Assembly (NCBI RefSeq): GCF_900109785.1
Contig: NZ_FOBH01000003.1
Coordinates: 346,690 to 410,689 of the forward strand
Length of the DNA: 64,000 nucleotides
Reading direction: 5' to 3'
DNA from: Nitrosovibrio tenuis
GTDB taxonomy: Bacteria > Pseudomonadota > Gammaproteobacteria > Burkholderiales > Nitrosomonadaceae
The number at the start of each line of letters is the position of its first letter. Position 1 is the first letter of the stretch. The notes under the pieces are model-generated. The model worked only from the letters and a program-made list of their open reading frames with translations, was not told where the DNA came from and did not search any database. Of the stretch, positions 54,936-64,000 are shown one piece after another. The position numbers and the translations under genes were made by a program.

Positions 54936-55895
54936 ATGAATCTCCCTGAAAAATTTGCCTGTATCTTTCCTGGCCAAGGGTCGCAATCGATGGGAATGAT
55001 GGATGGATACGCCGATTTTCCCGTGGTGCGCGAAACATTCGCTGAAGCCTCCGACATTCTCGGAGAAGATTTCTGGGCAATGGTTCACGATGGTCCGGCG
55101 GACAGGCTTAATCTGACCGTGAATACCCAGCCGTTAATGCTGATGGCTGGCGTTGCGGTTTATCGCGCCTGGAACACCTTGGGAAACGTAAGCCCGGTAT
55201 TCATGGCCGGTCATAGTCTAGGGGAATACACTGCATTGGTGGCGTCCGGGGCGCTCGCTTTCGAGGATGCGCTGGCGCTTGTACGTTTTCGCGCCGAAGT
55301 GATGCAGGAGGGAGTGCCGGAAGGTACGGGCGCCATGGCCGCAATTCTCGGACTCGAGGATGAGGTGGTGCGAGCAATCTGCGACGAGGTCACTCATTCT
55401 TCAAATGGCCAATTGCTGGAACCGGCCAATTTCAACTCACCTGGTCAAATCGTTATTGCAGGCCATAAGGATGCTGTGCTGCGGGGAATGGAGATGGCGA
55501 AATCGAAGGGTGCCCAGCGGGCTATAATGTTGCCCGTGAGTATTCCTTCGCATTGTTCCTTGATGAGGCAGGCGGCCGAAAGGATGCGTGAGCGATTGCA
55601 GGGGGTGACACTCGGCACACCCAAAATTCCATTATTGCAAAACGCGGATGTGCAACAGCATGAAGATCCCGAAACTATAAAGAAGGTTCTGATCAAGCAA
55701 TTGTTCAGTCCCGTGCGATGGACCGAAATCATCCGTTTTTTTGCTGCCGCAGGGGTAACTCATATGGTGGAATGCGGCCCGGGTAAAGTACTTTCCGGAC
55801 TTAACAAACGTATCTCCGCAAATTTGCAGAGCCTGGCAATGACAGACGGCGCGGCGATCCGGAGTGCCAGCAGTATATTAGTGCCGAGGGAATGA
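54936..55895 (+). CDS. fabD: Malonyl-CoA:ACP transacylase
   Basis: A 319-residue enzyme that loads malonyl groups on ACP. The nucleophile S94 is in AGHSLGEYTALV, and the catalytic His is in VSIPSHCSLM. Start at the ATG at 54936; the TTG one codon earlier is less likely. A 155-base gap separates it from fabH. Confidence 0.97.
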   Translation: MNLPEKFACIFPGQGSQSMGMMDGYADFPVVRETFAEASDILGEDFWAMVHDGPADRLNLTVNTQPLMLMAGVAVYRAWNTLGNVSPVFMAGHSLGEYTALVASGALAFEDALALVRFRAEVMQEGVPEGTGAMAAILGLEDEVVRAICDEVTHSSNGQLLEPANFNSPGQIVIAGHKDAVLRGMEMAKSKGAQRAIMLPVSIPSHCSLMRQAAERMRERLQGVTLGTPKIPLLQNADVQQHEDPETIKKVLIKQLFSPVRWTEIIRFFAAAGVTHMVECGPGKVLSGLNKRISANLQSLAMTDGAAIRSASSILVPRE

Positions 55896-55966
55896 TATTC
55901 GGTGGTTTTTATTTGTAGAGTTTTCAGAGTTTTTATTTGTGTGATTAATGATCGAAGTATTGGGGA

Positions 55967-56710
55967 ATGGCATTGCAAAATCAAGTAGCACTCGTAACGG
56001 GCGCCAGCCGCGGCATTGGCCGCGCCATTGCCCTTGAACTGGGCAGACAGGGCGCCACAGTTGTTGGCACCGCCACCACCCAGGAGGGCGCCGAAACCAT
56101 CAGTCGTTACCTGAAGGAGACCGAAATCAAGGGTAGCGGCATGACGCTGAACGTTAATGATGCCGCTGGGATTGAAAGCATTCTTAAAGCGGTGCATGAC
56201 GAGTTTGGGGATATCGCCATACTGGTGAATAATGCCGGCATTACTCGCGATAATTTCCTTATCCGGATGAAAGATGAGGAATGGGATGATATCCTTGAAA
56301 CCGATCTCAAATCGGTATTTCGCTTGAGCCGAGGTGTACTGCGCCCCATGATGAAAGCCCGTTACGGGCGTATCATCAATATTTCTTCCGTAGTCGGCTC
56401 TATCGGCAATATGGGACAGGCCAATTACGCGGCCGCCAAAGCTGGAATATTCGGCTTCAGTAAATCCCTGGCGCGTGAAGTGGGCAGCCGCAACATTACC
56501 GTCAACTGTGTTGCACCCGGATTCATAGAGACCGATATGACGCGTTCCCTCACCAGTCAGCAGCAGCAAAACCTGATCCAGCATGTGCCGGTGGGAAGAT
56601 TGGGCCGTCCCGAAGAGGTCGCTTCAGTCGTTGCATTCATTGCTTCGCCAGCCGCAGGCTACATCACTGGCGCGACGCTTCATGTGAATGGCGGCATGCA
56701 TATGGATTAA
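55967..56710 (+). CDS. fabG: 3-oxoacyl-ACP reductase
   Basis: A 247-residue NADPH-dependent short-chain dehydrogenase. Cofactor motif TGASRGIGRAIA, NNAG, and the Ser-Tyr-Lys triad (S141, Y154, K158). Start ATG at 55967. It lies between fabD and acpP in the standard order. Confidence 0.97.
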   Translation: MALQNQVALVTGASRGIGRAIALELGRQGATVVGTATTQEGAETISRYLKETEIKGSGMTLNVNDAAGIESILKAVHDEFGDIAILVNNAGITRDNFLIRMKDEEWDDILETDLKSVFRLSRGVLRPMMKARYGRIINISSVVGSIGNMGQANYAAAKAGIFGFSKSLAREVGSRNITVNCVAPGFIETDMTRSLTSQQQQNLIQHVPVGRLGRPEEVASVVAFIASPAAGYITGATLHVNGGMHMD

Positions 56711-56871
56711 TCAATAACTGTTTGCGAAATCTCTGAACGAGCCCCAGCATCTCGCACGTCCGCAAGTCCGTTCCCGGCAGCTATTTCCAGGAACGATTTA
56801 CCCCGGATGGCTCTTCGTTGCTTTTCCCGTTTTCACCCTGGGCGGTTTCGATTTTATTAATATGGAAAACT

Positions 56872-56880
56872 TGTTAGAAT
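56872..56880 (+). promoter_or_regulatory. Extended -10 promoter before acpP
   Basis: TGTTAGAAT, an extended -10 with TAGAAT at 56875-56880, 35 bases before the acpP ATG. It would give acpP its own strong transcript. The -35 is unclear. Confidence 0.5.
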
Positions 56881-56915
56881 GGCGGCATTTTTCTTACCGG
56901 AGAAGAGGTAGTTAG

Positions 56916-57152
56916 ATGGAAAATGTAGATCAGCGTATAAAAAAAATTGTGGCTGAACAACTGGGAGTGAATGAGGCCGAAGTCAAGAATGAATCCTCCT
57001 TTGTAGATGACTTGGGTGCGGATTCGCTCGATACTGTAGAGCTGGTCATGGCGCTGGAAGAGGAATTTGAATGCGAAATCCCTGATGAACAGGCAGAAAA
57101 AATTAACACCGTCCAACAGGCCATCGATTATATAAATTCTCACACAAGTTAA
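56916..57152 (+). CDS. acpP: Acyl carrier protein
   Basis: A 78-residue acidic protein. The phosphopantetheine attachment Ser is S37 in [17 protein letters not shown]. Ribosome binding site GAGAAGAGG lies before the ATG. Carries growing fatty acids for the neighbouring Fab enzymes. Confidence 0.98.
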   Translation: MENVDQRIKKIVAEQLGVNEAEVKNESSFVDDLGADSLDTVELVMALEEEFECEIPDEQAEKINTVQQAIDYINSHTS

Positions 57153-57188
57153 CACCTTGCTTCACAGCAATCTCATTTAGGAGTCACT

Positions 57189-58436
57189 TTGTCCAAGCGC
57201 AGGGTAGTGATCACCGGGCTGGGCATCATTTCGCCTGTCGGTAACACCATTTCGGATGCATGGGGCAATGTTCTTGCTGGAAACTCGGGCATTACCCGTA
57301 TTAGTCGCTTCGATGCTTCTGCATTTGCATCCCAGATAGCCGGAGAAGTTAAGGATTTTGACGTTACGCATTATCTTTCCCCCAAAGACGCGCGCCGAAT
57401 GGATATTTTCATCCATTATGGCATGGCTGCGGGGATCCAGGCGGTGAGGGACGCGGGTATTGAAAACATAGATGGTCATCATCTTGATGCCGAACGTATC
57501 GGGGTCAACATTGGTTCAGGCATTGGCGGTTTACCGATGATCGAGGGCACGCATGACGCTTATCATGCGGGAGGTCCCCGCAAAATTTCCCCATTTTTTA
57601 TCCCTAGTACCATTATCAATATGATCGCGGGCAATCTCTCGATTATGTTCGGCTTCAGAGGCCCAAATCTCGCTATCGTAACCGCTTGTTCCACTGCTAC
57701 CCATTGCGTCGGCGATTCAGCTCGTCTGATCGAATATGGTGACGTGGATATAATGGTCGCAGGTGGCGCCGAGTCGTGCGTAACCCCGCTTGCCATCGGA
57801 GGGTTTGCGGCGGCGCGCGCGCTGTCGACTCGCAATGACGATCCTGTTACGGCCAGCCGGCCATGGGATAAAGGCCGGGATGGTTTTGTGCTGGGTGAGG
57901 GCGCGGGTGTGTTGGTATTGGAAGAGATGGAGCACGCGAAACGCCGCGGTGCAAGAATTTATGCCGAGTTGTCCGGCTTTGGCATGAGCGCGGACGCCTA
58001 CCATATGACTGCTCCCAGCGAAGACGGGGAGGGTGCCGCGCGCTGCATGGCAAATGCACTGAGAAATGCGGGAATGGCTGCTGCCGAGGTCGATTATATC
58101 AATGCGCATGGCACTTCGACACCGCTGGGCGATATCGCGGAAACTGTTGCGGTGAAACGCTGCTTTGGCGAACATGCGAAAAAGCTTGTGGTGAATTCGA
58201 CTAAATCCATGACCGGTCATCTGCTTGGTGCGGCGGGAGGGGTGGAGGCAATATTTTCAGCTTTGGCGGTATATCATCAGATCGCCCCGCCCACCATTAA
58301 TATTTTCGATCAGGATGAGCAATGCGATCTGGATTATGTTCCCAACACGGCGCGACCCATGAAGATTGAAGTAGCGATGTCAAATTCATTTGGTTTTGGT
58401 GGCACAAATGGCACGCTGATTTTTCGTAAAGTCTGA
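57189..58436 (+). CDS. fabF: Beta-ketoacyl-ACP synthase II
   Basis: A 415-residue chain-elongating condensing enzyme. The active Cys is C167 in [10 protein letters not shown]; the His residues are in [11 protein letters not shown] and [14 protein letters not shown]. The start is a TTG (57189) with AGGAG seven bases upstream. Separated from acpP by 36 bases. Confidence 0.97.
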   Translation: MSKRRVVITGLGIISPVGNTISDAWGNVLAGNSGITRISRFDASAFASQIAGEVKDFDVTHYLSPKDARRMDIFIHYGMAAGIQAVRDAGIENIDGHHLDAERIGVNIGSGIGGLPMIEGTHDAYHAGGPRKISPFFIPSTIINMIAGNLSIMFGFRGPNLAIVTACSTATHCVGDSARLIEYGDVDIMVAGGAESCVTPLAIGGFAAARALSTRNDDPVTASRPWDKGRDGFVLGEGAGVLVLEEMEHAKRRGARIYAELSGFGMSADAYHMTAPSEDGEGAARCMANALRNAGMAAAEVDYINAHGTSTPLGDIAETVAVKRCFGEHAKKLVVNSTKSMTGHLLGAAGGVEAIFSALAVYHQIAPPTINIFDQDEQCDLDYVPNTARPMKIEVAMSNSFGFGGTNGTLIFRKV

Positions 58437-58456
58437 TTTCTTATTGTCAATAATGC

Positions 58457-59446
58457 ATGCGCACGCTAAAACGCTTGCTTTACCTGGCGATCGCCGGGAT
58501 CTTGCTGTTTACTGGATGGATTGCGTATCGGGTTAATAATCCCGTTCAGTTTCCCTCCCTTCCCTACGAATTTTCGATTAAACCGGGCAGTAGTTTGAAA
58601 AGCGTAGCAAATCAACTCGCCGATGAGGGCGTTTTGCCTGATGCCTGGTCATTTATTCTACTGTCGCGGTTAATGGGTCTTGCGTCATCGCTCAAGGCGG
58701 GTGATTACGAAATCACTGGCAGTACTTCGCCCCTGCAGTTGCTGAAGCGCATCACTAAAGGCGACATTACCCAGAGCGAGATCAGGTTCATAGAAGGCTG
58801 GACTTTTTCTCAGCTTAGGCAAACGCTGGATCAGCATCCCTCCGTCCGGCACGATACGATCGATCTGCGTAATGGCGAGATCATGAAATTGATCGGTGCA
58901 AATGAAACCGCAGCGGAAGGGCTTTTTTTTCCCGATACCTATTTTTTTGCACGTGGCAGCAGCGATGCGGCGATATTAAAACGGGCTTACCGCGCCATGC
59001 AGAATCATCTTGACGATGCCTGGGCCGCACGCGCAGTAAACCTTCCGCTGAAAGACCCGTATCAGGCACTGATTTTGGCTTCAATCGTTGAAAAGGAGAC
59101 CGGCAGGGAAAGTGACCGCAGCATGGTTGCCGGCGTGTTTCTCAATCGGTTGCGATTGAGCATGATGCTCCAAACTGATCCCACGGTTATTTACGGATTG
59201 GGCGACAAGTTCGACGGTAACCTGCGTAAAAAAGACCTTCTAGCTGATCAGGAATATAATACATATACGCGCCGCGGCCTGCCGCCGACACCCATTGCCA
59301 TGCCGAGTTTAGCCTCGATTCAGGCGGTTTTAAATCCAGCAAAGACTGATGCATTATATTTTGTCGCTAAAGGGAATGGAGAGTCCCACTTTTCCACTAA
59401 TTTGGAAGAACACAACAGAGCGGTATCGAAGTATCAGAAACGATAA
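58457..59446 (+). CDS. mltG: Endolytic murein transglycosylase MltG
   Basis: A 329-residue membrane-anchored lytic transglycosylase (YceG) that cuts growing glycan strands. One N-terminal membrane helix (about 8-25), then the catalytic domain with the key Glu in LASIVEKETGRESDR and LQTDPTVIYGLG. It follows fabF by 20 bases. In many genomes tmk and holB come next; here they do not. Confidence 0.95.
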   Translation: MRTLKRLLYLAIAGILLFTGWIAYRVNNPVQFPSLPYEFSIKPGSSLKSVANQLADEGVLPDAWSFILLSRLMGLASSLKAGDYEITGSTSPLQLLKRITKGDITQSEIRFIEGWTFSQLRQTLDQHPSVRHDTIDLRNGEIMKLIGANETAAEGLFFPDTYFFARGSSDAAILKRAYRAMQNHLDDAWAARAVNLPLKDPYQALILASIVEKETGRESDRSMVAGVFLNRLRLSMMLQTDPTVIYGLGDKFDGNLRKKDLLADQEYNTYTRRGLPPTPIAMPSLASIQAVLNPAKTDALYFVAKGNGESHFSTNLEEHNRAVSKYQKR

Positions 59447-59864
59447 TCGCCGCGATCGCTTAACGGACGAGCTACACCACCACTCATATCGCTCGTATGC
59501 GCGTATGGATGGGTTACGGTCTGCCAGGTGGTGCGGGTGGTGTTGCTTGTTCTCCGGAAGGCCCTGACAACCAAAATTTAAGCTACCTGTTCAAGCTCCG
59601 GTATAAGCTCCTCATTTAAGCCCAGTTATGGCAACGCGACCTTGGGCGGAGCCGTTCGTTTTGTTGGCCTTGGGATAGAGTAAAATTGACATTACTCGCC
59701 CCAAAAGTAGAATTGCGGGTTGTTTAAAAGAGAGGCCGCTTGTTTCTTTGTTTACAGAAGTTAGGGAACCTCTGAATAAGTCCTCAGCGGAGGGTTTATT
59801 CAGAGGTTTAGGATCCAAAATCCGCGACCATCCGCTTCAATTTAACTATTACAGGAAAGAGCAA
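59447..59864 (+). other. Intergenic region between mltG and malyl-CoA lyase gene
   Basis: About 420 bases with no credible gene. It includes the short family A inverted repeat at 59763-59811 and should contain the promoter of the malyl-CoA lyase gene. Confidence 0.5.
59763..59811. mobile_element. Minimal family A inverted repeat, copy 3
   Basis: AGGGAACCTCTGAATAAG is followed, after a 15-base centre, by TTTATTCAGAGGTTT: the two ends of family A almost directly joined. It can fold into a 14-bp hairpin. It lies about 55 bases before the malyl-CoA lyase start. Confidence 0.8.
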
Positions 59865-60815
59865 ATGAGTCACACGTTATACGAAGCTTCGGTTCTACGC
59901 GTGCAACGCTGCGAATTAGCTGTACCGGGTTCAAACCCGGGTATGTTTGAGAAAGCGATGAAAAGCGGTGCCGACTTCGTTTTTCTTGATCTTGAAGACG
60001 CGGTTGCTCCCGACGATAAGCTGTCGGCACGCGCAAACGTCATTGAGGCACTTAATGACCTGGATTGGAAAGGCCATGGAGTAACCATATCGGTACGCAT
60101 TAACGGCCTGGATACGCAGTTCATGGTCCGCGATGTGGTCGACTTGATCGAAAAGGCCGGCCATAAGCTGGATACCCTGTTGATACCGAAAGTGGGCGTC
60201 TATGCTGATGTATATATGGTCGAGGCGATGGTAACTCAACTGGAAATGCAGCAGGGCTTAAAGAACAGAATTGGTCTCGAAGCATTGATTGAAACAGCCT
60301 TGGGTATGGCAAATGTAGAAGATATCGCGCGAAATGGTGCGTCAGGCCGCCTGGAAGCATTACATTTCGGTGTAGCCGACTACGCTGCGAGCAATCGTGC
60401 CAGAACAACAAACATTGGCGGACTCAATCCGGACTATCCAGGTGATCAATGGCATGCAGCACTCAGCCGTATGATCGTAGCCTGCCGCGCCTATGGTTTA
60501 CGCCCGATTGATGGCCCCTTTGGTGATATTAAAGATCCCGATGGTTATAAATTGGCCGCCAAAAGAGCTGCCGCATTGGGCTGCGAAGGTAAATGGGCTA
60601 TTCATCCGTCACAAATAGCCCTTGCTAATGAAGTGTTCACGCCGCCCGCCGCGGAAATTGAAAAAGCACAACGCATTCTGGAGGCCTTGAAAGAAGCTGC
60701 GGCGCAAGGCAGGGGGGCAGCGGCACTGGATGGCCGATTAATCGATGCTGCCTCGGCAAGAATGGCTAATAACGTTGTTAAAATGGCAGAGGCAATGGAT
60801 GCAAGAGCCGGATAA
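59865..60815 (+). CDS. HpcH/HpaI-family malyl-CoA lyase (CitE-like)
   Basis: A 316-residue class II aldolase-like enzyme. Seen: the acidic metal-binding start DFVFLDLEDAVAPDDK, IRINGLD-like VRINGLDTQF, a second metal ligand in IGLEALIETALGM, and LHFGVADYAAS. The neighbours (mtkA and mtkB) point to (S)-malyl-CoA cleavage into acetyl-CoA and glyoxylate. Start is the ATG at 59865, with AGGAAAGAG upstream. A terminator follows it. Confidence 0.9.
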   Translation: MSHTLYEASVLRVQRCELAVPGSNPGMFEKAMKSGADFVFLDLEDAVAPDDKLSARANVIEALNDLDWKGHGVTISVRINGLDTQFMVRDVVDLIEKAGHKLDTLLIPKVGVYADVYMVEAMVTQLEMQQGLKNRIGLEALIETALGMANVEDIARNGASGRLEALHFGVADYAASNRARTTNIGGLNPDYPGDQWHAALSRMIVACRAYGLRPIDGPFGDIKDPDGYKLAAKRAAALGCEGKWAIHPSQIALANEVFTPPAAEIEKAQRILEALKEAAAQGRGAAALDGRLIDAASARMANNVVKMAEAMDARAG

Positions 60816-60827
60816 TGCATTCCTAGG

Positions 60828-60853
60828 GGCCGCGTTTAGCGGCCTTTCTTTTG
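60828..60853 (+). terminator. Rho-independent terminator after malyl-CoA lyase
   Basis: Stem GGCCGC/GCGGCC with a GTTTA loop, followed by TTTCTTTTG. Confidence 0.85.
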
Positions 60854-61027
60854 ATTTCCGTACTGGTTCAGGTTATGTGCCTGCTCGGCCTCTTATTCGG
60901 CGAAGCTACTGCCGCGTTCGGCGAACCCATGGCTTATACGGAGCTTTTTAGAAAAATCAGTCGCTGTCTCCATGGAGAGGCTTGATCTGTTTTGATACAA
61001 GAATTCATAACAAGAAAGGGTGATGCA

Positions 61028-62209
61028 TTGGATATTCACGAGTATCAGGCGAAGGAAATCTTAACAAGATACGGTATTAAAACTGCGGAAGGCGGTCTGG
61101 CTTACAGCCCGGAGGAAAGTGTACAGCGAGCCAGGGAGATAGACGGGAACGTTTGGGTAGTCAAGGCACAGATTCACTCCGGAGCGCGCGGTAAAGCAGG
61201 TGGCATAAAGGTATGCAAAAGCCATGATGAGGTGAGAGCCGCCGCAGAAGAGTTGTTGGGAAAAAATCTGGTTACCCATCAAACCGGGCCGGCGGGTAAA
61301 GTGTGCTCGAGAGTATATGTCGAGGCAGGGATGCAAATTGTTAAAGAATTGTATCTTTGTTTTCTGATTGACCGGAGTTTTGAGCGCATCGTCATGATCG
61401 GTTCGGCCAAGGGTGGAATGGAAATTGAAGAGTTGACCCGTACGAATCCCGATGCGATCAAAAAGATTTATATAGAACCCGCTGTCGGCCTTCAGGATTT
61501 TCAAGCGCGGGAGATGGCTTTTGCTTTGGAAATGGAAGCCACGCAACTGAGTCATGCCGTCAAAGCCATACGGGGCTGTTATCGCACCTTGCGCGATCTG
61601 GATGCAAATATGCTGGAAATCAACCCATTGGTTGTCACGGGTGGCGGTGAACTTATCGCGTTGGACGCCAAAATGAGTTTTGACGATAATGCGTTATTCC
61701 GCCGTCATGAGATCGCGGAGTTGCGCGATAAGACCCAAGGGGATCCTCGTGAAGTGACCGCTGCGGATTATGGCCTGAGCTATATCGGCCTCAAAGGCGA
61801 CATTGGGTGCATGATCAATGGCGCAGGTTTGGCCATGGCTACGATGGACATGATCAAGCTGGCCGGGGGGGAGCCGGCTAATTTTCTTGATGTGGGTGGC
61901 GGCGCCTCTGCTGAGCGTACGGAAAAAGCATTTCGGCTGGTATTGGCTGACAAAGGGGTCAAGGCGATATTGGTTAACATATTTGCGGGGATTAACCGTT
62001 GCGACTGGATCGCCGAAGGCGTCGTGCACGCGGTAAGAAATATCAATATGAAAGTTCCGCTGGTCGTACGTTTATCCGGGACAAATGTTGAGGAAGGGCG
62101 TCGTATCATCGCTGAAAGCGGCCTGCCCATCATCACTGCGGCAACATTGATGGAAGCGGCGAGCAAAGTTGTCCGGGCTCGTAATGAAGTGATTGCGGAA
62201 GAAGTCTAA
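61028..62209 (+). CDS. mtkA: Malate-CoA ligase, beta subunit
   Basis: A 393-residue ATP-grasp CoA ligase beta subunit, related to SucC ([71 protein letters not shown]). The TTG at 61028 with AAAGGG upstream is the better start; the frame extends to 60992. It differs from succinyl-CoA synthetase mainly in context: it sits beside a malyl-CoA lyase. Malate activation is thus an inference. A gap of eight bases leads to mtkB. Confidence 0.88.
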   Translation: MDIHEYQAKEILTRYGIKTAEGGLAYSPEESVQRAREIDGNVWVVKAQIHSGARGKAGGIKVCKSHDEVRAAAEELLGKNLVTHQTGPAGKVCSRVYVEAGMQIVKELYLCFLIDRSFERIVMIGSAKGGMEIEELTRTNPDAIKKIYIEPAVGLQDFQAREMAFALEMEATQLSHAVKAIRGCYRTLRDLDANMLEINPLVVTGGGELIALDAKMSFDDNALFRRHEIAELRDKTQGDPREVTAADYGLSYIGLKGDIGCMINGAGLAMATMDMIKLAGGEPANFLDVGGGASAERTEKAFRLVLADKGVKAILVNIFAGINRCDWIAEGVVHAVRNINMKVPLVVRLSGTNVEEGRRIIAESGLPIITAATLMEAASKVVRARNEVIAEEV

Positions 62210-62217
62210 GGAAACCA

Positions 62218-63105
62218 ATGGCTATTTTAATTAACGAGAGTACACGCATAATAATCCAGGGGTTTACCGGCAAGATCGGCACCTTTCATGCCAGGGACAT
62301 GATCGCCTATGGGTCTAACGTGGTAGGCGGCGTTACGCCGGGAAAAGGTGGCCAGCAACACTTGGGCCTGCCGGTTTTCAATACGGTAAAAGAAGCTGTG
62401 CAGGACGTTGGCGCGGATGCAACGATTGTCTTCGTCCCGCCGGCGTTTGCGGCGGATTCGATCATGGAAGCGGCCGACGCCGGGATAAAGTATTGCGTGG
62501 CCATTACGGACGGCATTCCAACCCAGGATATGATGACCGTCAAGAGTTTCCTTCGGCGTTTTCCCATCCAAAAAAGAATGGTGCTGACAGGACCAAACTG
62601 CGCAGGTACTATTAGTCCGGAAAGAGCAATGCTGGGCATCATGCCCGGACATATCTATATCAAAGGCAGTGTCGGGATTGTCGCTCGCTCGGGAACGTTG
62701 GGCTATGAAGCAGCTGACCAGATGAGAACACTGGGCATAGGCATATCGACATCGGTGGGTATTGGTGGAGATCCAATCATAGGCAGCTCGCATCGGGATA
62801 TTCTGGAAAGATTTGAAGAGGATGCCGAAACGAAAGTGGTGGTCATGATCGGTGAGATTGGCGGGCCACAGGAAGTCGAAGCCGGATTTTTCGCCAAGGA
62901 GCATATGAGCAAACCCGTGATCGCTTATATAGCAGGGTTAACCGCTCCTGAAGGTCGCCGCATGGGACATGCCGGCGCGATTATCTCGTCGGCCGGAGAA
63001 AGTGCCGCAGAAAAAGTTGCCATGCTGAAAGACCTGGGCGTGGCCATCTGTCCGACACCTTCAGCAATCGGTGACACCGTGGCAGCGGTATTGGCCAGAA
63101 CATAG
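62218..63105 (+). CDS. mtkB: Malate-CoA ligase, alpha subunit
   Basis: A 295-residue SucD-like subunit. The CoA-binding domain has IIQGFTGKIGTFHARDMIAYG and the ligase domain carries the phosphohistidine H251 in GRRMGHAGAIIS. With mtkA it forms the thiokinase. Start ATG at 62218. Confidence 0.9.
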   Translation: MAILINESTRIIIQGFTGKIGTFHARDMIAYGSNVVGGVTPGKGGQQHLGLPVFNTVKEAVQDVGADATIVFVPPAFAADSIMEAADAGIKYCVAITDGIPTQDMMTVKSFLRRFPIQKRMVLTGPNCAGTISPERAMLGIMPGHIYIKGSVGIVARSGTLGYEAADQMRTLGIGISTSVGIGGDPIIGSSHRDILERFEEDAETKVVVMIGEIGGPQEVEAGFFAKEHMSKPVIAYIAGLTAPEGRRMGHAGAIISSAGESAAEKVAMLKDLGVAICPTPSAIGDTVAAVLART

Positions 63106-63169
63106 ATTCCATCCGGCCCATGGTTTCATCTATAAACTGAAATATATAGGCTGAATGCTGGAGGTTGAG

Positions 63170-63553
63170 ATGGCGATCGGTTGGATGACAGCATTAAAAA
63201 TCATCCCCTGGGGAAATGTACTGGAATCCGCGCCGCATATCGTTAAAGCGGCGAAGCACCTCTTTTCGACAATAAAAACCGATTCGGATAGCTTTGGCGC
63301 AGGATCAAGCGCGCCAGGCGGGGACGATTTCGTCAATCTGAATAGACGCATTCGAGTGATGGAGGCGAGAATCGCCGAGTTGAGGGAAGAGCAAAAGTCC
63401 TCTGCTGAATTGATCAAATCACTGGCTGAGCAAAATGCTTTCGTTGTTGAGGCCATCGAGGTGTTTCGGGCTCGGTTAAAGATTCTCGTCATTATCTGTA
63501 TTATGCTGTTTGGCGTGCTGGCTGGGCTCGTGCTTTGGCTGGCGACGAAATAA
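63170..63553 (+). CDS. Small coiled-coil tail-anchored membrane protein
   Basis: A 127-residue protein of unknown function. A helical coiled-coil (about residues 55-95, NLNRRIRVMEARIAELREEQKSSAELIKSLAEQN) is followed by a C-terminal transmembrane segment (about 104-123, ILVIICIMLFGVLAGLVLWLA). No signal peptide. Start is the ATG at 63170, with GGAGG six bases upstream; an ATG at 63155 is also in frame. It follows mtkB by 64 bases. Confidence 0.75.
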   Translation: MAIGWMTALKIIPWGNVLESAPHIVKAAKHLFSTIKTDSDSFGAGSSAPGGDDFVNLNRRIRVMEARIAELREEQKSSAELIKSLAEQNAFVVEAIEVFRARLKILVIICIMLFGVLAGLVLWLATK

Positions 63554-63659
63554 GATAAAAGATGAGGAAACAGACAGGAAATAAAAGAGCCTTTGTTCAA
63601 CAGATGACTTGTAGAGCTTGTCTCTCAATTTCCTTGACACATCCATGGCTGGCGGTTAG

Positions 63660-63870
63660 GCTAGGCGGTGTTTCAGGTTAACCCCGGATCTCAGGGATAT
63701 AAGGGATATAAGGCGGACGCGGGTCTCGGGGATACAAGATTTCGGGAACGAAGGTTTCGGGGATGCAAGGTCGGGATGTGAGTCTCGGGTGTTTGACGGG
63801 ACAAATAAGACCGGTAGGGACAAGCAGGGACGTATCGGGTATCTGGGGATGGAGAGCCTTGATGGTTGCA
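63660..63870 (+). repeat. Degenerate G-rich repeat region
   Basis: Short imperfect units of the type (A/T)TTCGGGGATACAAGG and GGGATATAAGG, repeated about eight to ten times, with frequent CGGGnAT motifs. No gene seen. It lies just upstream of a secreted-protein gene. Confidence 0.6.
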
Positions 63871-63934
63871 TGGAACGGGCTGGGTACCTGATATTGAAAA
63901 CAAACAATTACTACGGAACAGAGGAGAAGAAGAG

Positions 63935-64000
63935 ATGTTATTGAAGCCGTGGCTGAGTGGGGTACTGCTTGGGGTAGGCGTGATGATTGCGGCGTCGGCG
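63935..64000 (+). CDS. Secreted protein, first 22 codons (cut by window edge)
   Basis: The ATG at 63935, with GAGGAG about nine bases upstream, opens the frame MLLKPWLSGVLLGVGVMIAA, then SA. This is a Sec-type signal peptide start. The rest lies outside the window, so the product cannot be named. Confidence 0.7.
   Translation, partial: MLLKPWLSGVLLGVGVMIAASA

Overview
The window looks like chromosomal DNA of a betaproteobacterium, most probably an ammonia oxidiser of the Nitrosospira/Nitrosomonadaceae type. This is an inference from gene content and order: an argJ-DUF815 ATPase-mutT block, the ECF sigma/DUF3619/DUF3106/RDD cassette, an yceD-rpmF-plsX-fab cluster, and a malate thiokinase/malyl-CoA lyase set. 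No 16S gene or amo/hao gene is present to prove it. Most of the window is housekeeping DNA, with short non-autonomous repeats in the gaps between genes.

Layout. 0-5.4 kb: the 5' part of a mutT-like Nudix gene, a DUF815 ATPase, a secreted EF-hand protein, argJ, tusA, an ADP-ribosylglycohydrolase homologue and a Trm112-like protein. 5.5-12.8 kb: exbB/exbD, xseA, DUF423, an RlmL-type methyltransferase, dsbB, htpX and mlaA. 13-18 kb: murJ, rpsT, slipin and nfeD. 18-24.8 kb: an Orn/Lys/Arg decarboxylase, argD, argF, argG and yajQ. 24.8-28.9 kb: a minus-strand run of tlpA-like, tonB, exbB, exbD, short fecR-like and glutamine amidotransferase genes. 29.5-31.4 kb: the sigma-factor cassette. 31.4-41 kb: tldD, nitrilase, a giant YhdP/AsmA-like protein and glnE. 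41-51.4 kb: ilvE, a CHCC zinc finger, a phosphohexomutase, an LMW phosphatase, rne, rluC, sppA, an RsmI-like methylase and maf. 51.9-59.5 kb: fatty-acid and phospholipid synthesis genes ending in mltG. 59.8-63.6 kb: malyl-CoA lyase, mtkA, mtkB and a small coiled-coil membrane protein. The window ends in the first codons of a secreted protein.

How the genes work together. argJ, argD, argF and argG cover several steps of arginine synthesis, and the decarboxylase can draw ornithine, lysine or arginine into polyamines. plsX-fabH-fabD-fabG-acpP-fabF form one fatty-acid initiation and elongation unit. The mcl/mtkAB products can interconvert malate with acetyl-CoA plus glyoxylate. MlaA, MurJ, YhdP, MltG and two ExbBD systems serve the envelope.

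The most unusual material is: (1) two families of MITE-like inverted-repeat elements that share a GC-rich internal module, one family lying in inverted orientation on either side of the decarboxylase-argD pair; (2) a secreted EF-hand protein whose N-terminus resembles HvfA-type copper/RiPP precursors; (3) an 8-copy 10-bp repeat directly upstream of yajQ; (4) a TonB cluster containing a CxxC thioredoxin-fold protein and a truncated FecR; and (5) an ECF sigma gene with no ordinary start codon at its natural N-terminus. I found no clear tRNA, rRNA, CRISPR array or prophage.
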